This document shows, in pieces, positions 26,470 to 33,924 of a DNA stretch of 64,000 nt; position 1 is the first letter of the stretch; each line of letters opens with the position of its first letter. The notes under the pieces are model-generated. The model did no database searches. It worked only from the letters and a program-made list of their open reading frames with translations, and was not told the DNA's origin. The stretch comes from Thermovenabulum sp049723235 (GTDB lineage Bacteria; Bacillota; Thermosediminibacteria; Thermosediminibacterales; Thermosediminibacteraceae). Location of the stretch: positions 4,669 through 68,668 of the forward strand of contig NZ_JBNARB010000011.1 in assembly GCF_049723235.1 (NCBI RefSeq), given 5' to 3'. The position numbers were made by a program, and so were the translations under genes.

Positions 26470-27252
26470 ATGACCTTTGAATTAAGAGAAAGGAATGGAG
26501 TAAAGTTCTTTATTATTCCTGCTTTTGAAGCTACGGGAATTGTAAGACACGGTTTTTCAGCAAAACCTTTAGATTTTGCTATTAAAAAGCAGGATAAAAG
26601 AAATGAAGCCATCTTGAATTTTAGAGAATTCTGTAAAATATTAGGGGTTAACCATGAAAACCTTGTGTTATCCGATCAAATTCACGAAGATAAAGTATAT
26701 TATGCAAAAGAAGAAGATAGGGGAAAAGGAATTTTGAGGGACTCGAATATTAAAGGGCAGGATGCCCTTATTACGGATAGAAAAAATGTCGCTCTTGTTA
26801 CATTTTATGCGGATTGCGTTCCGCTATTTTTCCTCGATAAAGAAAAACCTGCAATTGGCCTTGCCCATTCTGGATGGCGGGGGACTGCAAAAAGGATAGG
26901 GAAAAAAACAATTTTGAAAATGGTAGAATATTTTAGAACAAACCCGGAAAATCTTTTAGCCGGGATAGGGCCGTGTATTGGAAGATGTTGTTTTGAGGTA
27001 GATGAGCCAGTGATAGATGTCTTTAGAAAGGAAAATTTCAATTACGGTGATTTTACCTTTTTTAAAGGCAAAGGAAAATGGATGATGGACCTTGTTTTGG
27101 CAAATAAAATCATCCTTATGGAAGCAGGGGTAAAAGAAAAAAACATTATAGAAAGTGGTTATTGTACTTTTTGTAATCGGGATTTATTATTCTCCTATAG
27201 AAGAGAAAAAGAAAAGGCGGGTAGCCTTGTTGCCATTATAGAATTGGTTTGA
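26470..27252 (+). CDS. pgeF: Peptidoglycan editing factor PgeF (YlmD/YfiH family, DUF152)
   Basis: This is a 260-residue member of the polyphenol-oxidase-fold family. E. coli PgeF (YfiH) removes L-serine misincorporated by MurC in peptidoglycan precursors, and family members also act on purine nucleosides. The zinc/active-site residues lie in ADCVPLFF, HSGWRGTAKRIG and GPCIGRCCFEVD. ATG 26470 follows GGGTGGTG by 7 nt. An in-frame ATG at 26446 overlaps the upstream stop and is the alternative. In Bacillus the next gene would be ylmE, which here lies 29 kb away. Confidence 0.9.
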   Translation: MTFELRERNGVKFFIIPAFEATGIVRHGFSAKPLDFAIKKQDKRNEAILNFREFCKILGVNHENLVLSDQIHEDKVYYAKEEDRGKGILRDSNIKGQDALITDRKNVALVTFYADCVPLFFLDKEKPAIGLAHSGWRGTAKRIGKKTILKMVEYFRTNPENLLAGIGPCIGRCCFEVDEPVIDVFRKENFNYGDFTFFKGKGKWMMDLVLANKIILMEAGVKEKNIIESGYCTFCNRDLLFSYRREKEKAGSLVAIIELV

Positions 27253-27266
27253 CAAGGGGGGAAATT

Positions 27267-27962
27267 ATGGCCAATGAAAAAATATTGATAGTAGACGATG
27301 AGCCCAATATATTGGAACTTCTAAAATTTAATTTAGAAAACAATGGATTTAAAGTAATTAAAGCTTTAAACGGTGAACAAGCTTTAGAATTGATAAAATT
27401 AGAAAAACCGGATTTAATTCTTTTGGATGTTATGCTTCCGGGAATAGATGGATATGAATTATGTAAAATTCTAAGGAGAAAAACAGATACTTCAGAAATA
27501 CCTATAATATTAATTACAGCAAAAAACGAAGAAATAGATAAAATTTTGGGCTTAGAAATTGGAGCTGATGATTATATTACAAAACCTTTCAGCGTGAGAG
27601 AATTGATTGCAAGGGTGAAGGCCGTACTTCGCAGGGTAGAAAAAAAGGAGAAGGGAGAAAATACGATAAGGATTTCGGATATTTGTATAGAAGTTGATAA
27701 ATTTGAAGTTACCGTAGATGGAAGGAAAATTGATCTAACACCAAAAGAATTTCAACTGTTAAAACTTTTTGCCCAAAACCCGGGCAGGGTTTTTTCAAGA
27801 GATTATTTGCTGGAAAAAATCTGGGGGTATGATTACCTGGGAGATACGAGAACCGTAGATGTGCATATAAGGCATTTAAGGCAAAAATTAGGAGATGAAC
27901 AAGATGAACCTAAATATATAGAAACGGTTAGAGGGATAGGATATAAGTTCAAAGAAAAGTGA
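27267..27962 (+). CDS. phoP: Two-component response regulator, PhoP/PhoB type
   Basis: This 231-residue OmpR/PhoB-class regulator has a receiver domain with acidic pocket VDDE and phosphoacceptor Asp54 (LILLDVMLPG). Switch residues lie in ITAK and TKPF. A C-terminal winged helix contains LTPKEFQLLKLF and DTRTVDVHIRHLRQKL. The downstream kinase, Pho box, pstB and phoU identify the phosphate system. ATG 27267 follows AAGGGGGG. The upstream TTG 27249 is rejected. Confidence 0.93.
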   Translation: MANEKILIVDDEPNILELLKFNLENNGFKVIKALNGEQALELIKLEKPDLILLDVMLPGIDGYELCKILRRKTDTSEIPIILITAKNEEIDKILGLEIGADDYITKPFSVRELIARVKAVLRRVEKKEKGENTIRISDICIEVDKFEVTVDGRKIDLTPKEFQLLKLFAQNPGRVFSRDYLLEKIWGYDYLGDTRTVDVHIRHLRQKLGDEQDEPKYIETVRGIGYKFKEK

Positions 27963-27982
27963 ATTTTGGGAAGGTGCCTTAA

Positions 27983-29374
27983 ATGCTTGATAAAAAAATA
28001 AAATTCTTTTTCATTTTTGAAGGTATTATTACCCTTTTTTTAGCCATTGATTTTATATTATTTTCCCCGTCACAAGGTATACTGGAGATTTTTGCGAAAT
28101 ATAAATTTTTAGCCTGGATTGTAATTGGAAAATTAATCCTGGTAATTGTTAATATTTACGTTTTATTTAATGCTTATTTTCGAGCGAAAGAAAAGCTTAT
28201 ATTTCCGATACAAAAAATTACGAAAATATTACAAAATTTTGCTTTGGGGAACTTCGAAAGAACAATTCATTATTCGTGGTCAAACGAAGTGGGTGACTTG
28301 AGCAATGCTGTCAACAGGATTGGAAAAAGATTCCGGCAGTTAACTGAGGAATATTCGTTTTTAAAGGAAAACTTTTATCAACTTTTAGATTGTATTGAAG
28401 AAGGGGTCCTTTTTCTTTACGGCAATACAAAAATATTTTTTTTAAATAAAAAAGCTACCGAATTGTTAGGAATGCCTTTAGAAAAAATTACCGGAAAGAG
28501 CTTATTGAGCGTTATAAGGAATTACGAAATAATTAAGAAAACGGAAGAGGCTTTAAAGGATGGAAAAATTAGAGAGCTGAATTTGAGCTATTTTATAAAG
28601 GAAGGTACCTATAAGATATTGATTATTCCGGTTAAAGAGAATTTAAAAATAATAAACTGTGTAATATTAATTAAAGATTTGACCTATGTAAAAAATATGG
28701 AGAAAGTAAAAACCGAGCTTATAGCGAATATCTCCCATGAACTTAAAACTCCTATTACCTCAATCAAAGGGTTTATTGAAACCTTGCTGGATGGAGCATT
28801 CAAAGACGAAGAAATCACATTGAGATTTTTGAATATTATCGATTTTGAGATAGGCAGGCTTTACAGGCTTATTGTAGACTTGATAAATCTTTCTGAAATT
28901 GAATCGGGGCACTTAAAGATTAAAAAAGAAAAATTAAAATTGGAGGAAGTTTTCGAAGAAATAAATTTGATTTTTAAGAAACGTTTTGAAGAGAAAAACT
29001 TAGAATTCAGTTATAAAAGTTCGATAAGTGAGCTGATTAGTGACAGGGACAAATTGATGCAGATATTGATTAACCTGGTAGACAATGCTATAAAATATAC
29101 TCCCGAAGGGGGTAAAATATGGATAGAATCGGAAGGGCAAAATAAAGAAGTAACAATAAAAGTTTGCGATACCGGAATCGGAATACCCGAGGAGCATATA
29201 GGGAGGATTTTTGAAAGGTTTTATAGAGTGGACAAGGCCCGTAGCCGTGAAAGCGGAGGAAGTGGATTAGGCCTTGCTATTGTAAAACATTTAGCAGGAG
29301 CCCTTGGAGCAGAGATAAAGGTAGAAAGTAGGTTGAATCAAGGGACTAAATTTATTATTACCTTTAAAAGTTAA
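27983..29374 (+). CDS. phoR: Phosphate-sensing histidine kinase PhoR
   Basis: This 463-residue kinase has transmembrane helices at about 7-27 and 43-65 with only a short external loop between them. A HAMP-like segment and a PAS domain (about 128-235) follow. The HisKA box NISHELKTPITS has His252. The HATPase domain has N box NLVDNAIKYTPEGG, G1 CDTGIGIP and GGSGLGLAIV. The lack of a large sensor domain fits kinases that sense phosphate through the Pst/PhoU complex. It is 20 nt downstream of phoP. Confidence 0.93.
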   Translation: MLDKKIKFFFIFEGIITLFLAIDFILFSPSQGILEIFAKYKFLAWIVIGKLILVIVNIYVLFNAYFRAKEKLIFPIQKITKILQNFALGNFERTIHYSWSNEVGDLSNAVNRIGKRFRQLTEEYSFLKENFYQLLDCIEEGVLFLYGNTKIFFLNKKATELLGMPLEKITGKSLLSVIRNYEIIKKTEEALKDGKIRELNLSYFIKEGTYKILIIPVKENLKIINCVILIKDLTYVKNMEKVKTELIANISHELKTPITSIKGFIETLLDGAFKDEEITLRFLNIIDFEIGRLYRLIVDLINLSEIESGHLKIKKEKLKLEEVFEEINLIFKKRFEEKNLEFSYKSSISELISDRDKLMQILINLVDNAIKYTPEGGKIWIESEGQNKEVTIKVCDTGIGIPEEHIGRIFERFYRVDKARSRESGGSGLGLAIVKHLAGALGAEIKVESRLNQGTKFIITFKS

Positions 29375-29384
29375 TCACAAAAAA

Positions 29385-29423
29385 TTAACAAATTGTAAAA
29401 TTGCATTTAACATGCTTTTATTA
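29385..29423 (+). promoter_or_regulatory. Pho box: four hexamers at 11-bp pitch upstream of pstB
   Basis: TTAACA (29385), TAAAAT (29396), TTAACA (29407) and TTATTA (29418) begin exactly 11 bp apart. This is the TT[ACT]A[CT]A-N5 direct-repeat form bound by PhoP/PhoB-type regulators. They lie between phoR and pstB, 42 nt before the apparent pstB start, implying a PhoP-controlled internal promoter. Confidence 0.75.
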
Positions 29424-29464
29424 AAATAAAAATAATTAATTTACTGCTCGAGGGGGAGATTAAA

Positions 29465-30220
29465 ATAGAAGATAAAATAATAACAGAAAATCTAAACTTT
29501 TATTACGGAAATTATCAAGCTTTAAGAAATATAAACTTAACGATAAAAAATAAAAAGGTAACCGCCTTAATAGGACCGTCAGGATGCGGCAAATCCACGT
29601 TTTTAAGGACTTTAAACAGGATGAACGACTTAATTGAAGGATCGAGGGTGTCGGGTAAGATTATACTGGATGGAAAAAATATTTATGAGCCCGGTGTGGA
29701 TGTGGTGGAATTAAGGAAAAGGGTGGGAATGGTATTTCAAAAGCCAAATCCTTTTCCCATGTCGATTTACGATAATGTGGCTTACGGTCCTCGAATTCAT
29801 GGAATGAAAGATAGAACAAAACTTGATGAAATTGTGGAAAAAAGCTTAAAAGCGTCGGCTTTATGGGATGAGGTTAAGGATAGGCTAAAAAGTTCTGCTC
29901 TGGGTCTATCGGGGGGGCAACAGCAGAGACTTTGCATTGCAAGGGTTTTAGCTGTGGAACCTGATGTAATTTTAATGGACGAACCCTGTTCTGCCTTGGA
30001 TCCTATTTCTACAATGAAAATAGAAGAACTGATTATAGATTTAAAAGAGAAATACACCATTGTTATCGTTACCCATAACATGCAGCAGGCAGGAAGGGTG
30101 TCGGATTTTACGGCATTTTTCTTAAACGGAGAACTTGTAGAGTACGGAATAACGGAAGAAGTCTTTTATAACCCTAAGAATAAAAAGACGGAAGATTATA
30201 TTACGGGGCGTTTTGGATAA
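29465..30220 (+). CDS. pstB: Phosphate ABC transporter ATP-binding protein PstB (apparent AUA start)
   Basis: PstB is the ATPase of the high-affinity phosphate importer. Reading upstream of the first ATG (29621) restores a normal N-terminus, TENLNFYYGNYQALRNI, and the Walker A GPSGCGKST. The gene is therefore about 251 codons, the family length. The signature is LSGGQQQRLCIA and Walker B is VILMDEP. No ATG, GTG or TTG occurs in frame before the Walker A. GGGGGAG at 29452-29458 is followed 6 nt later by ATA (29465), with ATT at 29459 too close. No pstS, pstC or pstA lies nearby. Confidence 0.9.
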   Translation: MEDKIITENLNFYYGNYQALRNINLTIKNKKVTALIGPSGCGKSTFLRTLNRMNDLIEGSRVSGKIILDGKNIYEPGVDVVELRKRVGMVFQKPNPFPMSIYDNVAYGPRIHGMKDRTKLDEIVEKSLKASALWDEVKDRLKSSALGLSGGQQQRLCIARVLAVEPDVILMDEPCSALDPISTMKIEELIIDLKEKYTIVIVTHNMQQAGRVSDFTAFFLNGELVEYGITEEVFYNPKNKKTEDYITGRFG

Positions 30221-30242
30221 TTAAGATTAGGAGGGAAAGCCT

Positions 30243-30905
30243 TTGACCAATTTACGATCCGGGTTCAATAAAGAACTGGAATTACTGCAGCAGGATATAC
30301 TGAAAATGGGGAGTGTAGTAGAACAGCAGATTTTTAATGCGGTGGAATCTCTGGTGAAAAAAGATGAGAAACTGGCAATAAAAGTAATTGAGGATGATGA
30401 TATAGTGGATAATTTACAGCACTTGATTGAGGATAAATGCATTAAACTTATTGCAACCCAGCATCCCTTAGCCAAGGATTTGAGAGTAATTTTTACCGGA
30501 GTAAAAATAGTTACGGACCTGGAAAGAATGTCCGATAATGCGGTAGACATAGCAAAAACCACTATAAGATTGTTAAATGAAGAATATATAAAGCCATTAA
30601 TTGATATCCCACGTATGGCTCACTTAGCTAAGGAAATGGTAAAAAATGCCCTTGATGCTTATGTGAATGAAGATGTGGAAGCAGCAAAAAAAGTATGTGA
30701 AGCGGATGATGAAATAGATCATTTGTATTCTCAAATTTTCAGAGAATTGCTAATTATTATGATGCAGGACCCCAAAACCATTTCGCAGGCTACGTCACTG
30801 TTATTTGTGGGCAGGTATTTAGAAAGAATAGCGGATCATGCCACCAATATTGGTGAATGGTTAATATTTTTGGTTACCGGTGAAAAAAAGGAGTTAAACA
30901 ATTAG
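30243..30905 (+). CDS. phoU: Phosphate signalling regulator PhoU
   Basis: PhoU couples the Pst transporter to PhoR and damps the Pho response. This 220-residue all-helical protein has two PhoU repeats, each with the metal-binding E/DxxxD pattern seen in DLERMSDNAVDIAK and YLERIADHATNIGEW. TTG 30243 follows AGGAGGGA. It lies 22 nt after pstB in the same unit and ends at a terminator. Confidence 0.95.
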   Translation: MTNLRSGFNKELELLQQDILKMGSVVEQQIFNAVESLVKKDEKLAIKVIEDDDIVDNLQHLIEDKCIKLIATQHPLAKDLRVIFTGVKIVTDLERMSDNAVDIAKTTIRLLNEEYIKPLIDIPRMAHLAKEMVKNALDAYVNEDVEAAKKVCEADDEIDHLYSQIFRELLIIMMQDPKTISQATSLLFVGRYLERIADHATNIGEWLIFLVTGEKKELNN

Positions 30906-30933
30906 AGCGCTGGCAAAGCGCTTTTTTTATTTT
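30906..30933 (+). terminator. Rho-independent terminator after phoU
   Basis: AGCGCT (30906-30911), loop GGCAA, AGCGCT (30917-30922), then a T run. Confidence 0.85.
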
Positions 30934-30963
30934 GTATAAATTATCTTACCCGTGGAAAGCTAA
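30934..30963 (+). promoter_or_regulatory. Candidate sigma-F-type promoter of the DUF1614-spoIIP unit
   Basis: GTATA (30934-30938), a 15-nt spacer, then GGAAAGCTAA (30954-30963) matches the forespore -10 GGNRANAHTR at 8 of 10 positions. The spacer equals that of the sigG promoter in this window. Confidence 0.35.
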
Positions 30964-30996
30964 AAAAGAAAAAATTTTGTATTTAGAGGTGATAAA

Positions 30997-31695
30997 ATGC
31001 CTTTTGGAATAATTTTACTTGTTGCAGTAGCTATTTTAATATATTTTGGTGTTTTACATCGGGTTCTTGATAGGATGAAATTGAACGATAAAACAGCCCT
31101 CCTATTTTTGGCAATAATGGTAGTAGGATTTTTTTTACCAGCAATTCCTTTAAGTAGCAGTTTATCGATAAATATTGGTGGAGGAATAGTACCGATAATC
31201 TTAGCTTTATATTTAATAGTAACGGCAGATGAAGCTGCGGAGAAAATAAGAGCAATTGTAGCTTCGGTAATCAGCGGTATAGCAGTATTTTTGGCGGGTA
31301 GGCTATTACCTGCAGAACCCGATGTAATGATAATAGATCCGCTTTTTGCCTTTGCAATAATTTCAGGAATTGTATCCTATATTTTCGGCAGATCAAGGCG
31401 CGGAGCTTTTATTGCAGGTATAATGGGTATTTTAATCGGGGATCTTTTATACGTTTTTGGGGTAGCGGGAAGACCCATTGGTACTGTTATAGGAGGAGCA
31501 GGAGTTTTTGATGCGACAATAATTTCGGGTGTGATAGCGGTCCTTTTATGTGAATTAGTTGGGGAGACAAGGGAAAAGCTTCAGGGAGGAACGGCAAAAG
31601 CAAATTTAAATACAAGAAAACAAGAAGAATCAACTCAAAATAATATTTCGCAAGATGATTTTACACAAGAAGGGGATGAAAAAAATGAGGAGTAA
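30997..31695 (+). CDS. DUF1614 family membrane protein
   Basis: This 232-residue protein has about seven hydrophobic segments in residues 1-190, including GGGIVPIILALYLIV and SGIVSYIFGRSRRGAFIAG. A hydrophilic acidic tail follows. It matches the DUF1614 family of Firmicute membrane proteins, whose function is not known. It overlaps the start of spoIIP by 11 nt and shares its promoter, so a role in spore formation is a reasonable inference. Confidence 0.8.
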   Translation: MPFGIILLVAVAILIYFGVLHRVLDRMKLNDKTALLFLAIMVVGFFLPAIPLSSSLSINIGGGIVPIILALYLIVTADEAAEKIRAIVASVISGIAVFLAGRLLPAEPDVMIIDPLFAFAIISGIVSYIFGRSRRGAFIAGIMGILIGDLLYVFGVAGRPIGTVIGGAGVFDATIISGVIAVLLCELVGETREKLQGGTAKANLNTRKQEESTQNNISQDDFTQEGDEKNEE

Positions 31696-32932
31696 AATAA
31701 AGAGATTATATATTTATTTGTTAATAATATTTATTGTTTTTTCATTTTTTTCAATTGTTCACGCTGAAGAAGAAACAAAAGATGGCTATTTTACGGTTTA
31801 TGAAGAGGGTACCAACGATATTGTATTTCGAACCAGCATGTATGTAACTGTGGGAGATCAATATTTAGATGAAAATAATAATTTGTACGAAGTTACAGAG
31901 GTGAAGGGTAATATAGCTTTTGCAAAATTTATAGAAAAAATTGATATTGAAAGTGCTCTTCAAACCAATGAACAGGAAGGTGTTCAGGAAGCATTTAAAG
32001 AATCAGGACAAAAAGTAATAGCCATATATCATACCCACAGTGATGAGTCGTATGTTCCTACCGATGGTAAATCCAGCATTCCATATAGGGGAGGAATATT
32101 CAAAGTTGGAGAGGCTTTAAAAAAAGCCCTGGAGCAAAAGGGAGTAAAGGTGATTCAATCGGAAAAACCCCATGACCCTCATGATGCCGGTGCTTACCAT
32201 CGCTCGAGGCGTACCGCCATGGAGCTTCTAAAACAGAGACCCGATGCCGTTTTAGATGTACACAGGGATGCAGTACCCGCCGAAGAGTATACCGGCAGTG
32301 TAAATGGAAGGCCGGTAGCGCAGATTAGGCTTGTTGTTGGAAGACAAAATCCGCAGATAAAAATGATAAATAATTTTGCCTGGCAGATTAAGGCCACTGC
32401 AGATAAAAAATACCCTGGCCTTCTAAAGGGAATATTTTACGGTAAGGGCAACTACAATCAGGACCTTTTCCCCAGGACAATATTGGTAGAAGCCGGGACT
32501 TACACAAATCATAGAGAAAAGGCTGAAGAAGGTATTCAACATCTGGCGGATGTAATAATGGCGACCGTATACGGTGCGGATTATCAAAAAGAATCGACAC
32601 CTCAAGGTTTGGTCGCCCAGGTGCCCGGAGAAAGAAAAAGTGCGGGTACCACAATATTCTGGATAATTTTTATCGCGGTGTTAGGAATTGTAGGATACAT
32701 GATTATCAGCACGGGGGGTTGGAATGAATTTAAAAGCAAAGTGAAAAAGTTCGGTAGTTCGGAATTCTCCAATTTCCTGGGAAATATTCTTGTAAAAAAG
32801 AAAAAGTCTATTTTACAGGAAAACCAGGAAGAAGTAAAAAAAGAGGAAAAAGAAGCTGCACAGATTATTTCAGATCAAGATGATACTGAACCGGAAAAAG
32901 AAGAAAATAAAAATGAAGAAAATAATTTATAG
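31685..32932 (+). CDS. spoIIP: Stage II sporulation protein P (engulfment peptidoglycan hydrolase)
   Basis: SpoIIP is the amidase/endopeptidase that, with SpoIID and SpoIIM, thins septal peptidoglycan for engulfment. The protein (415 residues) has a signal/anchor helix at about 7-24 and a catalytic domain over about 105-310, with zinc-site motifs YHTHSDES, DVHRDA and VEAGTY. Unlike Bacillus SpoIIP it also has a second hydrophobic helix near residue 330 (TIFWIIFIAVLGIVGYMI) and a highly charged C-terminal tail of about 80 residues. ATG 31685 follows AAGGGGA by 9 nt. Confidence 0.92.
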   Translation: MRSKIKRLYIYLLIIFIVFSFFSIVHAEEETKDGYFTVYEEGTNDIVFRTSMYVTVGDQYLDENNNLYEVTEVKGNIAFAKFIEKIDIESALQTNEQEGVQEAFKESGQKVIAIYHTHSDESYVPTDGKSSIPYRGGIFKVGEALKKALEQKGVKVIQSEKPHDPHDAGAYHRSRRTAMELLKQRPDAVLDVHRDAVPAEEYTGSVNGRPVAQIRLVVGRQNPQIKMINNFAWQIKATADKKYPGLLKGIFYGKGNYNQDLFPRTILVEAGTYTNHREKAEEGIQHLADVIMATVYGADYQKESTPQGLVAQVPGERKSAGTTIFWIIFIAVLGIVGYMIISTGGWNEFKSKVKKFGSSEFSNFLGNILVKKKKSILQENQEEVKKEEKEAAQIISDQDDTEPEKEENKNEENNL

Positions 32933-32941
32933 GTGGAATTT

Positions 32942-33379
32942 ATGAAAGTGATATATGCTGATTACTGGGGCAGCTACATTTCTGTAGTAGCTGCTTCCAT
33001 TCATTTAGGACTTATTATTGAATACGATTATGATAAATTGCTAAATTTACAAAAGTTTTGCGATAAAAATTGCTTGGAACAGGGAAGGCTAATTTTTTTT
33101 GGAACCGATAAAAAAGGTAGAAAGGTGTATATTTTAGGAGTTAAAAAATCAGGTAAAATTGTGGAAAGGGCTTTAAGAGGAATTTCTGAGATTTACGATA
33201 TTGGAAAAGATAATTTATCTTTTGTAGATTTATCTGATTATAAGAATATTTACATTAAGGCAGGCGAATTTTTTTGTAAAAAAATGAATTTTAAAAGCAT
33301 AGGACAAAAACTCATTGTTTATGGAATAAAGAAAAATTTTATAGAATTGAAAAAGTTAATATTAAAGATTAGAGAATAA
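32942..33379 (+). CDS. DUF3189 family protein (diverged paralogue)
   Basis: This 145-residue cytoplasmic protein resembles the next gene product across its length, for example YWGSYISVVAASIHLGL against YGSAHSSVVAAAIHTGF. It has lost the His-Ser and Cys residues of the N-terminal motif. DUF3189 has no established function. ATG 32942 follows AGGTGG. It starts 9 nt after spoIIP, so it belongs to the same transcript. Confidence 0.75.
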   Translation: MKVIYADYWGSYISVVAASIHLGLIIEYDYDKLLNLQKFCDKNCLEQGRLIFFGTDKKGRKVYILGVKKSGKIVERALRGISEIYDIGKDNLSFVDLSDYKNIYIKAGEFFCKKMNFKSIGQKLIVYGIKKNFIELKKLILKIRE

Positions 33380-33394
33380 TTAAGGTGATGTTTT

Positions 33395-33868
33395 ATGAAA
33401 ATATTTTACTATTGTTATGGAAGTGCCCATTCTTCGGTAGTAGCAGCCGCCATTCATACAGGATTTCTTCCGGTGGATAGAATACCCGAATATAACGAAT
33501 TTATTGAATTACCCTATTACGATAAAACAGAAAATTATGAAATAGGCACACCTTTTTTTATGGGTAAGGATGAATTCGAAAATGAAGTTTTTATTATAGG
33601 CATGACCAATGAAAGAGAATTGATAAAGAAAATTATTATTTCCTATTTAAAAGAGTGCGGTATTGATCATCACGAAATATATATGGTTGGCACCTTACAA
33701 CTGGTAAATTTGAAAACAAAAATTGGTGGGATCTTATCCCGAAGACTCGGGCTCGTTTTTCTGGGAAGACCATTGACAATAAAAGGTATTCAGGAAAGGT
33801 ATTTTGATTTTGTGGATCTGGTAAAAAAAGTTAAAAAAAATTTAATGGAAATTAATTTCTTGACTTGA
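33395..33868 (+). CDS. DUF3189 family protein
   Basis: This 157-residue protein has the family's N-terminal pattern YYCYGSAHSSVVAAAIHTG. No membrane segment or signal is visible. It lies 15 nt after its diverged paralogue, downstream of spoIIP. The cysteine and histidine of the N-terminal motif could form a small-molecule or metal site, but that is speculation. Function unknown. Confidence 0.8.
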   Translation: MKIFYYCYGSAHSSVVAAAIHTGFLPVDRIPEYNEFIELPYYDKTENYEIGTPFFMGKDEFENEVFIIGMTNERELIKKIIISYLKECGIDHHEIYMVGTLQLVNLKTKIGGILSRRLGLVFLGRPLTIKGIQERYFDFVDLVKKVKKNLMEINFLT

Positions 33869-33888
33869 ATGTTAATTTAATTAATAAT
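33860..33888 (+). promoter_or_regulatory. Sigma-A-type promoter of DUF512-der-gpsA
   Basis: TTGACT (33860-33865), 17 nt, AATAAT (33883-33888). The -35 overlaps the last codons of the DUF3189 gene. The next start codon is at 33925. Confidence 0.5.
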
Positions 33889-33924
33889 AAAGTTTGTAAA
33901 GTTTTAAGTAAAAGGGGATAAAAA

